Origin: an uncultured Phycisphaerales bacterium
Lineage (GTDB): Bacteria; Planctomycetota; Phycisphaerae; WQYP01
Length of the DNA stretch: 14,020 nucleotides
NCBI GenBank assembly: GCA_937901265.1
Contig: CALCHA010000079.1
Coordinates: 1-14,020 of the forward strand
Direction: 5' to 3'
Shown here in pieces: positions 6,675 through 13,222 of this stretch. A program made the translations under genes and the position numbers. The notes below the pieces were generated by a model. The model had not been told where the DNA came from, made no database searches, and saw only the letters and a list, made by a program, of their open reading frames with translations. Each line of letters opens with the position of its first letter. The first letter of the stretch is position 1.

Positions 6675-7970
6675 ATGACCGAACCGACAGTCGTGTGTCC
6701 GAAGTGTGGCGGAGAGGTTCGCCTCACCGAGAGTCTGGCGGCCCCCATGGTGGCGGCAGTGCGGGCGGAGTTTGCGGCGAAGGCGGCGGCTGTTGAGGCG
6801 GGGGTGCGCAAGCGCGAGGAGGCCGTCGCTGCGGAAGCGGCCCGGGTGAGGGCCGAGGGGGCGCGCCTCGCGGAGAAGCTTGCGGCCGAGGTGGCGGCCG
6901 AAAAGGAAAAGCTGCGGACCGCGATGGCCGGTGAACGGGTGAAGCTGATCGCGGAGGAGGGGCGCAAAGCGCGGGAGGCGCTCAGTTCGGAAATGGAACA
7001 AAAAGCACGGGAGCTGACGGACGTGCAAACCCGCATGAAGGCGCAGGAGGCCAAACTCGCTGAGGCGCAGCAGGCCCAGGCAGCGCTCCTGGCCAAAGAG
7101 CGGGAGCTCGAAGATGCGCGACGCGAGATGGAATTGACGGTGCAAAAGCGCGTCAGCGCCATGGTTGCGGTGGAACGCGAAAGAGGAAAAAAGGAGGCGG
7201 AGGAAGGCTTGAGCCTCAAGCTGGTGGAGAAGGACCTGCAGCTCACCTCGCTGCACAAAACGGTGGAGGAGATGAAGCGAAAGATGGAGCAGGGCTCGCA
7301 ACAGACCCAGGGCGAGGCTCTCGAGATGCAGCTCGAGGAACTCCTGCGCAGCCGCTTTCCGCACGATGTGATCGAGCCCGTTGCAAAAGGGGAATTGGGT
7401 GCGGACATCCTGCAACGCGTGGTCCTGCCCACCGGCGTAAGTTGCGGCGCGATTCTGTGGGAAAGCAAACGCACGAAGCACTGGAGCGATGGCTGGCTGC
7501 CCAAACTGCGCGACGACCAGCGCCGAGCAAAGGCTGAAGTCTGCATCCTCGTGAGCGCCGTCCTGCCCAAGGACGTGGAACATTTTGACCACATCGACCA
7601 GGTCTGGGTCGTGCATCCACGCGTGGTGCTCCCGCTGGCCACGTCGCTCCGGCAGATGATCATCGAGGTCAGCTGCGCGCGGCAATCGCAGGCGGGCCTG
7701 GAAACGAAAATGGGCATGATCTACGAGTACATCACCGGTCCCCGGTTCAAAGCGCGCGTCGGCGCCATGGTCGAGGCGTTCCGCGGCATGGAAAAGGACC
7801 TCAACGATGAGAAACGAGTCCTCACCAAACAGTGGGCCAAACGCGAAACGCAGATACACAAAATGATGACCGCGACCGTCGGCCTGTTCGGCGAGGTCCA
7901 GGGCATCGCCGGGAAAAGCGTGGAAGAGCTCGAGGATTTGGACGTCCGGATGCTCGGCGAATCCGACTAG
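6675..7970 (+). CDS. DUF2130 protein: CxxC motif, long coiled coil and PD-(D/E)xK-like C-terminal domain
   Basis: 431 residues from this start. The N-terminal TVVCPKCGGEVRLTESLAAP (residues 5-24) carries a single CxxC. About 190 residues of Ala/Glu/Lys/Arg-rich heptads follow, a long coiled coil. The C-terminal DUF2130 domain covers about 215-420: RFPHDVIEPVAKGELGADI, then GAILWESKRTKHWSDGW, then LRDDQRRAKAEV. The spacing of GAD and WESK fits the D...ExK core of PD-(D/E)xK nucleases, and the layout recalls RmuC. Activity is unproven in this family as far as I know. ATG at 6675 is preferred because AGGGA (6663-6667) precedes it by seven bases and remembered homologues begin just before the CxxC; in-frame ATGs at 6672, 6654 and 6636 are possible. 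Divergent from purD; its stop overlaps the next convergent gene's stop. Confidence 0.88.
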   Translation: MTEPTVVCPKCGGEVRLTESLAAPMVAAVRAEFAAKAAAVEAGVRKREEAVAAEAARVRAEGARLAEKLAAEVAAEKEKLRTAMAGERVKLIAEEGRKAREALSSEMEQKARELTDVQTRMKAQEAKLAEAQQAQAALLAKERELEDARREMELTVQKRVSAMVAVERERGKKEAEEGLSLKLVEKDLQLTSLHKTVEEMKRKMEQGSQQTQGEALEMQLEELLRSRFPHDVIEPVAKGELGADILQRVVLPTGVSCGAILWESKRTKHWSDGWLPKLRDDQRRAKAEVCILVSAVLPKDVEHFDHIDQVWVVHPRVVLPLATSLRQMIIEVSCARQSQAGLETKMGMIYEYITGPRFKARVGAMVEAFRGMEKDLNDEKRVLTKQWAKRETQIHKMMTATVGLFGEVQGIAGKSVEELEDLDVRMLGESD

Positions 7971-8455
7971 CGCCCATCGCGAAACGGTTGTGATTGCGCG
8001 GGCGAATCTGCGGGTGCTGGAAGCTGGAGCGTCGTGAATTTGCCGCTGATGTTGACACGGCATTCCCAATCCTTCGTGGTCTCGCGGAGTCGAAGCAGTT
8101 CGCGGTATTGCGGAGCGGCGACGCGCGCGCCCGCCGGCATGCGCCCGAGTTGCCAGGCGAGCGACTCCACGCGGAATTCTTCCTCATATTCGCCATGGTA
8201 CGTGGCGCAGATCGCGACGGGCGCGCAGCAGATCAGTGCCGCGGCAAGAATCGACCATCTACCCGTCCGCGTCGGAACCATGGCACCCAGCAGCGCCCCC
8301 GCCAAAAGAACACCCGCCGCGAGCGCCGCCATGGCGAAGGGAAACGCCGCAATGCGCGCAGCGATCGGTCCGTCCGAAGCCCGCAGGCCGAAGTAGACCG
8401 CCGGCGGCAGCAGGCAAAGGAGCCCCGCTATGAGAATGAGCGGAAGACGTCGCAC
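7967..8455 (-). CDS. Small integral membrane protein, unknown function
   Basis: 162 residues with a GTG start. Three hydrophobic segments are visible at about 4-24 (LPLILIAGLLCLLPPAVYFG), 36-58 (AAFPFAMAALAAGVLLAGALLGA) and 67-85 (WSILAAALICCAPVAICAT). A soluble tail of about 75 residues contains EYEEEFRVESLAWQLGRMP and ends in a Pro/Ser/Gln-rich stretch. No family is recognised. The first segment could instead be a signal peptide. The stop TAG shares a CTAG palindrome with the stop of the DUF2130 gene (4-bp tail overlap). The start lacks a Shine-Dalgarno, but TAGAAT lies six bases upstream, again consistent with a leaderless message. It is the least certain of the larger genes; support is frame length, membrane pattern and fit with its neighbours. 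Confidence 0.6.
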   Translation of the reverse strand: MRRLPLILIAGLLCLLPPAVYFGLRASDGPIAARIAAFPFAMAALAAGVLLAGALLGAMVPTRTGRWSILAAALICCAPVAICATYHGEYEEEFRVESLAWQLGRMPAGARVAAPQYRELLRLRETTKDWECRVNISGKFTTLQLPAPADSPAQSQPFRDGR

Positions 8456-8461
8456 GAGGGG

Positions 8462-8467
8462 ATTCTA
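8462..8467 (-). promoter_or_regulatory. -10 box (TAGAAT) 6 nt before the GTG start
   Basis: Minus-strand TAGAAT, 5 of 6 consensus matches, ends six bases before the GTG at 8455. No Shine-Dalgarno fits in between and no clear -35 is seen. The spacing resembles that at 4617-4631 and 10265-10277. Confidence 0.4.
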
Positions 8468-8737
8468 CAAGGGGACGAAACAACCCGCCCCAGAGCCATC
8501 GGCGAAAACGGCGATCCCCCCATCGATCAAAAACCCACCGGCGCCCGCCCCCCGAAAAATCCCCGAACTTTGCGGGAACTTTTCCCCATCCCCCGCCGTT
8601 TTCTCCTCCAGCGATTGCCGTGCGCCATCGCGATCATCGACGGTGGGGGAAATTTCACCATGACCATTCGTCCAACGATCCCCTGCCCCATGCCCCGCTC
8701 AAATCCAGAATCGCACCGGGCAATGCGTCTGATAATG

Positions 8738-8767
8738 TTGTTGCCGCCGGGGTTTGGACGATAGAGT
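8738..8767 (+). promoter_or_regulatory. Candidate promoter for the secreted-protein gene
   Basis: TTGTTG (8738-8743) and TAGAGT (8762-8767) are 18 bp apart, each with 4 of 6 consensus matches. Initiation near 8774 would give a leader of about 28 nt before the ATG at 8802, carrying AGGA at 8787-8790. Confidence 0.35.
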
Positions 8768-8801
8768 GGGATGCGCGAGTGATTGTAGGAAATGGTGAGC
8801 G

Positions 8802-10040
8802 ATGACGACGGCACGGATGCGGGTCTGGGCGGCGACGGTGGGCATGCTGCTCGGCGTGAGTGCCCTGTTTGGGGCCAGTGTCAAATCGGCCAAGAAGGTG
8901 GAGCCCGGGAAGCCGCCGGTCGTCCCCGCCGGCCTGCGGAATCCGCTCTTGCCGGTCCAGGTCGGCGCTGACGCGCTGCTGCCCGAGCTCTCGCTGATAC
9001 AGAAGATCCCCATGGTGGCTCCGGCCGGCTTCGACCCGCTGTACACCGGGGCGCAGTGGTCGGCCTATCGCCAGATGTTTGGGGAAGAGGCGGACAACGT
9101 GACACGCCAGAAAAGTTCCGGCGTGGCGGCGTTCGCGGGACGCCTGATCGCGGCGGCGGATGGGGAGGCCAAGCTGGGCACGGCGGGGCGGCAGGGTCTG
9201 GCGCGGTTGCTGTATCTGCGGGCGGTGGCGGTGTGCTACCGGAATCGGGATGGCTTTCCGACCGCGAATCGGGCGGTGATGGGGTATCAGGGGGTGATGG
9301 ACATTCACGAGCCGCTGCAGGTGGCGGGGTTGTGGGCGATGACGAATATCATGTCGAAGCTGGCGGTGACGCCCAAGCCGGACCGGATTCGCTATTCGGG
9401 GATCGCGGCGCGGGCGAACATGCAGTTGGCGTTGCTGCTGCTCGATGCGGACCAGGTGGAGGCGGCGGAGGGGATGGTGCGTCAGATCGGGTATCACGAG
9501 GGGTGGTTGCGGAGCGACAAGCGGGTCCAGGCGCAAATCTCGCAGGTGCGTGCGCAGGTGAAACAGACGGCGGGCCTCATGGCCGATCTGGCGACGAAAT
9601 ATGACCGGGCGGTCAAGGGCGACGATGGCGCACTGATGGCCATCTACCTGTACGGGCGCTATGTGAAGGGGCGACCCGACCTGGTGGCGAATTTGCCGGC
9701 GCGCAAGCCCGGAAGTCCCATGGCCCAGTTGGCCGGGGCGCTTGCCGCCGCTGAACGCGATCCGGCCGAGGGGTTCACGGCAGCGGAGATGCTCAAGGGC
9801 GTGGCGATGGGTCTGGATGATGGGGTGATGAAGCAGCGAACGCTGTGGGCGGCACTGGGGTACTACCGGGCCTACCTGAAGGATGGCTCCACGGAACATG
9901 AGCGGGTGAAGCGGACCCTGGCGCGGATCGCGATCGAAGCGGTGATCGGGGAGGGGGCACGGGGGCCCCATGCGATCGAGCCGATGACCGCGACCGCTGG
10001 AGCCGCCACACAGGCCGCCACCGCCTCGGCGCGGGAGTGA
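8802..10040 (+). CDS. Putative secreted or periplasmic helical protein, unknown function
   Basis: 412 residues. The N-terminus has two arginines, a hydrophobic stretch (VWAATVGMLLGVSALFGA, about 8-25) and small residues after it, as in a Sec signal peptide. There is no other membrane segment. The mature part looks all-helical: ARANMQLALLLLDADQVEAA and GWLRSDKRVQAQISQVRAQV could be paired helices of a TPR-like solenoid, but I see no clear consensus. A Pro-rich linker follows the signal (VEPGKPPVVPAGL) and the C-terminus is Ala/Thr-rich. No family is recognised. The ATG at 8802 is chosen because the signal peptide begins there; AGGA lies 11 bases upstream and GGTGA closer. The 3' end faces the antitoxin-like gene 15 bp away. 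Leu codons are largely CTG, unlike the CTC-rich permease and CLC genes. Confidence 0.8.
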   Translation: MTTARMRVWAATVGMLLGVSALFGASVKSAKKVEPGKPPVVPAGLRNPLLPVQVGADALLPELSLIQKIPMVAPAGFDPLYTGAQWSAYRQMFGEEADNVTRQKSSGVAAFAGRLIAAADGEAKLGTAGRQGLARLLYLRAVAVCYRNRDGFPTANRAVMGYQGVMDIHEPLQVAGLWAMTNIMSKLAVTPKPDRIRYSGIAARANMQLALLLLDADQVEAAEGMVRQIGYHEGWLRSDKRVQAQISQVRAQVKQTAGLMADLATKYDRAVKGDDGALMAIYLYGRYVKGRPDLVANLPARKPGSPMAQLAGALAAAERDPAEGFTAAEMLKGVAMGLDDGVMKQRTLWAALGYYRAYLKDGSTEHERVKRTLARIAIEAVIGEGARGPHAIEPMTATAGAATQAATASARE

Positions 10041-10055
10041 GGGCTCGTCGGGGGT

Positions 10056-10265
10056 TTAGTGGATGAGGCGGTTATAGCACTGGCCGCGATGCAGCTCGTC
10101 GAGGGCTTCGCGGGCGAGGGCATCGAGTCGGCCGGCGCGGACATCGGACTCCCATTGCTGGTCCCAAAGCTGGGCGTCGCGCTGGGCGATCCAATTGCGT
10201 AGCGCGCAGAAATCTTCGGGTGCGAGGAGGTTAATGGCCTGTTCGATCTCGTGGATGGTGGTCAT
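10056..10265 (-). CDS. Orphan type II antitoxin-like small protein
   Basis: 69 residues. The pattern MTTIHEIEQAINLLAPEDF, then RNWIAQRD, then WESDVRAGRLDALAREALDE matches a widespread class of short acidic proteins usually encoded just upstream of a RelE/ParE-type toxin, where they serve as antitoxin. This is recognition from memory, not a search. No toxin is present: only 15 bp separate its stop from the convergent upstream-neighbour gene, and nothing toxin-like is seen on either side. The last residues (CYNRLIH) do not look like the usual tail, so the end may be a scar of toxin loss. ATG at 10265 is favoured over the in-frame TTG at 10301 because that TTG is part of a -35 box and the protein family begins at MTT. 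Confidence 0.6.
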   Translation of the reverse strand: MTTIHEIEQAINLLAPEDFCALRNWIAQRDAQLWDQQWESDVRAGRLDALAREALDELHRGQCYNRLIH

Positions 10266-10271
10266 GCAACC

Positions 10272-10301
10272 ATCGTAACAAACGGCGCGGCCGGGGGTCA
10301 A
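10272..10301 (-). promoter_or_regulatory. Promoter of antitoxin-like gene, placed for a leaderless message
   Basis: Minus-strand TTGACC (10296-10301, 5 of 6) and TACGAT (10272-10277, 4 of 6) are 18 bp apart. The -10 ends six bases before the ATG at 10265, so initiation would fall at the start codon. It sits in the 62-bp gap after the CLC gene, giving the small gene its own promoter. Confidence 0.45.
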
Positions 10302-10327
10302 AGGCGAGGCGGCGGGCGTGCTGGCGG

Positions 10328-12175
10328 TCAGCCCTTGGCGGCGCGGTCGTCGCGGTAGAGGTAGTCGTGGTAGGCGTTGCCGATATCGCCGCGGCTGATG
10401 ATTCCCCAGAGGAGGTGGGTGTCGTTGGAGGCAACGATGGGGATGGCTTCGAGGCGTGTTTTACGCAGCTTCTGCAGCGCCACCGCGAGCGTTTCCTCGG
10501 GGGTGATGACGCGAAAATCGCGGAAGCAGAGATCCTCCGCGACGACGAGGCCGGGGGTGAGGGCATGGGTGTCCATGAGGATGCGGACGTCATCGAGTTC
10601 GATGACGCCATAGACGGTGTCATCGGGGTTAAGGACGGGGAAGAGGGGCTGGTTGATGGAGGAGACAAGGTGAATGAGGTCGGCGAGGGGGGTGTTGCGT
10701 GCGAAGGTGACGATCTTGTCGCTTTTGGTGACGCACTCATCGACGCGGATGCGGTCGAGGATGTCGTAGAAGAACTCGCGGTCGTGGGCCCCGGATTCGG
10801 CGCGGGTGTTGACCTGTTTTTCATAGATGGAGAGGGAGCGCGGGGTGAAGAGAAAGGAGATGGCGTTGGTGAGCATGAGGGGCACCAGCAGGCCGTAGCC
10901 GCCGGACATTTCGGAGACCATGACGAGGGAGGAGACGGGGGTTTTGGCGGCACCGGCGAAGAAGCCGGCCATGCCCACGAGGACGAAGGCGGCGGGTTGG
11001 GTGGCGATGGAGGGAGCCAGGGCATGGAAGCCGATGCCCATGACGTAGCCGAGCATGCCGCCGATGAGCATGGAGGGGGCGAAGACGCCGCCGGAGCCAC
11101 CGGAGCCGATGGTGAATCCGGTGGCGATGGTTTTGAGGGAGAGGAGGATGATGGCGGTGGAGAAAGCGAGTTTTCCGTCGATGGCGAGTTGGCCCCAGCC
11201 GTAACCCATGCCGAGGATTTCCGGTGCGCAGAAGCCCAGCGCCCCGACGACGAGGCCGCCGATGGCGGGTTTGACGTGGTTGGGGATTTTCAGACGGCGG
11301 AAGAAGTCGCGGATGGCGTAAAAAGATTTGACGTAAAGCATGCCCGCGATGACGCAGGCGAAACCGAGGAGGACAAAAAAGAGCAGCTCGACGGGCTTGA
11401 GAAATTCGAGGAAGGGGATGGTAAAGATCGGCCCCCAGACGCCGGTGATCGAGCAATAGACGGAGTAGGCGACGATGGCGGCGACGAAGGCGGGGACGAT
11501 GGCGGCGGATTCAAAGTCAGCCTCGCGATAGAGGACCTCCACGGCGAAGAGGGCGCCGCCGAGGGGGGCGCGGAAGATGGCCCCGATGCCGGCGCCGGCG
11601 CCTGCGAGGACGAGGAGGCGGCGGTCGCGGTCGCGGGTTTTCAAAAAGCCGGCGAGGGCGGAGGCGAAGCCGGCACCGATCTGGCCGATGGGACCTTCGC
11701 GGCCGGCGGAGCCGCCGGTGCCGATGGTGAGGACCGAGGCGATGGTTTTGATGAAGGGGACGCGTCCGCGGATGACGCCCTTGTGGCGGTGGAAGGAGTC
11801 GATGACCGAATCGGTGCCGTGGCCCTCGGCTTCGGGGGCGAAGGTGTAGATGAGGATGCCGGAGAGGAGTCCGCCGATGGCCGGGGCGAGAAAGAGAAAC
11901 CAGCGGTGCAGCGGCGGCTGGAGCAGGGAAGTGCCGCCCTCGGCACCGGGCTTGGGCATGACGTAACCGGCCCCGTGGACCATGAAGATGGCGTCGACCC
12001 AGTCGAGCATGAGGGAGAAGAGGACAGCGCCGAGGCCGGCGACGACGCCGACGAGCAGGCTGAGGGTCACGACGTGACCGGTGTGAATTTTGAGCCAGCG
12101 AAGGGCTCTGGCGAGCGGACCGGCCGCTGGGGGAAGGGCCCCTCCTGCCGCGACTACCGCTTTCGCTTGTGGCAT
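10328..12175 (-). CDS. CLC-family chloride channel/antiporter with two C-terminal CBS domains
   Basis: 615-residue inner-membrane anion transporter. About 30-450 form the CLC core. The GREGP motif is at 158-162, with Glu160 as the gating glutamate, and GGSGGVFAP at 359-367 corresponds to the GxFxP anion-site motif. The usual GSGIP motif is replaced by GTGGS at 152-156, as in some bacterial CLC subgroups. YEKQ at 451-454 may supply the central tyrosine. The regulatory tail has CBS1 at about 478-535 and CBS2 at about 548-606; such pairs are known to bind adenine nucleotides. The fluoride-exporter (CLC-F) signature is absent. Chloride/proton exchange versus channel cannot be told; retention of the gating Glu is compatible with exchange. 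The start at MPQAKAV has a weak GAG only; an upstream ATG is closed by a stop. 186 bp separate it from the methyltransferase gene upstream. Confidence 0.95.
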   Translation of the reverse strand: MPQAKAVVAAGGALPPAAGPLARALRWLKIHTGHVVTLSLLVGVVAGLGAVLFSLMLDWVDAIFMVHGAGYVMPKPGAEGGTSLLQPPLHRWFLFLAPAIGGLLSGILIYTFAPEAEGHGTDSVIDSFHRHKGVIRGRVPFIKTIASVLTIGTGGSAGREGPIGQIGAGFASALAGFLKTRDRDRRLLVLAGAGAGIGAIFRAPLGGALFAVEVLYREADFESAAIVPAFVAAIVAYSVYCSITGVWGPIFTIPFLEFLKPVELLFFVLLGFACVIAGMLYVKSFYAIRDFFRRLKIPNHVKPAIGGLVVGALGFCAPEILGMGYGWGQLAIDGKLAFSTAIILLSLKTIATGFTIGSGGSGGVFAPSMLIGGMLGYVMGIGFHALAPSIATQPAAFVLVGMAGFFAGAAKTPVSSLVMVSEMSGGYGLLVPLMLTNAISFLFTPRSLSIYEKQVNTRAESGAHDREFFYDILDRIRVDECVTKSDKIVTFARNTPLADLIHLVSSINQPLFPVLNPDDTVYGVIELDDVRILMDTHALTPGLVVAEDLCFRDFRVITPEETLAVALQKLRKTRLEAIPIVASNDTHLLWGIISRGDIGNAYHDYLYRDDRAAKG

Positions 12176-12361
12176 CAGATGCTCGATTCAAAGTGCATGA
12201 TGGGTTGGCTGACATGGAAGCCGGATGCATTTCATCGGATTTTCGCCGGTAAGGGAAATGACCGGCGCCGGGGACGTGCGGAAAGTCGTGAGATCAGCGA
12301 CGCCGGAGAGTCCGCGACGGCAGGCGGTAAGGAGTCGCAAGCGATGGAAAAAGGAGGGGCA

Positions 12362-13222
12362 TCATGGCGGCGGCGGGAGCTTTTGCAGGGCGATCACGAG
12401 GCGGAAGGCCATGAGCGGGGCGAGGGGTCGCAGAAGCGATTCACATGCCCAGGCGAGTTTTCGCAGCGGCGCGGGGATGAGCTGCGGGCCGGAAAATCCG
12501 CCGGAGAGAGGGTAGACCAGCAGCGAGCGGCGGCGACGGGTGAGGAGCTGGAGCTGCGGGAAGCGTCGGCGGAATTTGGCCAGGTCCTTGTAGAAAAGAC
12601 GGGTGGGCGTGGCCTGATTGGAAGCGAACGCGCCGCTGCCGCGCAGCGGGGAGGGGTCGGGGGCGGCATCGTCGGAAAAGATGCTGGCGGAGGGGACGAC
12701 GGGTTCAGGATGGGCGAATTTGAAGATGAGGCGCGAGGCGGGGGAGATGTAGGGCTCGGTCATGATGATGCGGCCGCCGGGACGGAGGGTGCGCTGGGCC
12801 TCGGCGAGGAACTGCAGGGGGAAGGGGATGTGGTGCAGGACGTCCTGCATGAGGATGTTGTCGAGGGAGTTGTCGGGGAAGGGGAGGGCCATGGCGTCGG
12901 CGGCAAGGTGGCAGTGGCGGGTGGGGACGACGTCGGAGGCGATGAGGGTGCCGGGGTTGGCGGAGAAGTGAGAAGTCAGAAGTGAGGAGTGAGAAGGAGG
13001 GCGGGATTCGAAGAATTCTTTGAAGTTGCCCGAGCCGCCGCCGAGTTCGAGGATGAGGCCGAACTGGCCGTGGGCGTTTTCGGGGGTGGCGAGGAGGGAG
13101 AGCATTTCGGCGAAGTAGCGGTTGTAGATGTCACGGAGGAGGGGGCGTTTTTGCCAGACGTCGGCGCGGACGTCGAGGACGTCGGATTCGGATTGCTGGC
13201 CGGTAGGGACGGTGGCGCTCAT
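12362..13222 (-). CDS. Class I SAM-dependent methyltransferase (Methyltransf_11-like)
   Basis: 286 residues. SAM-binding motif I is ILELGGGSGNF at 57-67; the acidic position after strand 2 is ASDVV at 95-99; then AADAMALPFPDNSLDNI at 107-123, DVLHHIP at 127-133 and TLRPGGRIIMTEP at 145-157. The substrate is unknown. Two stretches look inserted: residues about 74-90 (SHSSLLTSHFSAN) are encoded by a degenerate 7-bp tandem repeat, and about 183-206 contain a GC hairpin and read as low complexity. The C-terminal third (about 207-286) is basic and hydrophobic and could touch a membrane. ATG at 13222 overlaps the TGA of the MCE gene (ATGA, 13219-13222), so translational coupling is likely and the in-frame codon at 13255 is rejected. 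Context suggests a target in envelope lipid metabolism, but that is inference. Confidence 0.88.
   Translation of the reverse strand: MSATVPTGQQSESDVLDVRADVWQKRPLLRDIYNRYFAEMLSLLATPENAHGQFGLILELGGGSGNFKEFFESRPPSHSSLLTSHFSANPGTLIASDVVPTRHCHLAADAMALPFPDNSLDNILMQDVLHHIPFPLQFLAEAQRTLRPGGRIIMTEPYISPASRLIFKFAHPEPVVPSASIFSDDAAPDPSPLRGSGAFASNQATPTRLFYKDLAKFRRRFPQLQLLTRRRRSLLVYPLSGGFSGPQLIPAPLRKLAWACESLLRPLAPLMAFRLVIALQKLPPPP
12633..12649. repeat. Short perfect inverted repeat inside the methyltransferase gene
   Basis: CCGCTGC (12633-12639) and GCAGCGG (12643-12649) form a 7-bp stem with a 3-nt loop. It lies in a part of the methyltransferase (about residues 192-197) that looks like an in-frame insertion. 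Confidence 0.5.
12964..12996. repeat. Degenerate tandem heptamer repeat within coding sequence, about 4.7 copies
   Basis: Plus-strand units AGAAGTG, AGAAGTC, AGAAGTG, AGGAGTG and AGAAG follow with exact 7-bp period. This is the same heptamer as at 896-921 read on the other strand. Inside the methyltransferase gene it encodes residues about 76-87, including LLTSHFS. Confidence 0.75.

Larger units (their letters stand above)
8456..8801. other. 346-bp divergent intergenic region without a convincing gene
   Basis: It lies between the divergent starts at 8455 (-) and 8802 (+). The left two thirds are C-rich with A-runs (for example GAAAAATCCCC near 8565); the right third is mixed. Small frames such as 8660-8764 (+, 34 codons, ATGACCATTCG start) have no ribosome site or recognisable product. 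It contains the TAGAAT of the left gene and a candidate promoter of the right gene at 8738-8767. A weak GC stem with a T-run on the minus strand (about 8565-8582) has no gene to terminate. A leader or small RNA cannot be excluded. Confidence 0.6.

Noticed and set aside
6546..8069. A 507-codon minus-strand frame opposite the DUF2130 gene
   Set aside because: Arg/His/Leu-rich shadow of the coiled-coil coding sequence, with no recognisable domain.
8565..8582. Weak GC stem followed by five T on the minus strand
   Set aside because: The stem is only 4-5 bp and no minus-strand gene ends there; it lies upstream of a start.
10040..10056. Search for a RelE/ParE toxin next to the antitoxin-like gene
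   Set aside because: Only 15 bp separate the two stop codons; no toxin or recognisable remnant fits.
12244..12267. Stem CGCCGGT/ACCGGCG with a 10-nt loop between the methyltransferase and CLC genes
   Set aside because: A terminator for the minus-strand genes would need a T-run after the stem on that strand; it has AAAATCC instead. Role unclear.
10367..12985. An 872-codon plus-strand frame across the CLC and methyltransferase genes
   Set aside because: Its product is a Gly/Asp/Glu monotone, the expected antisense of C-rich codons; it runs over two clear genes and has no domain.
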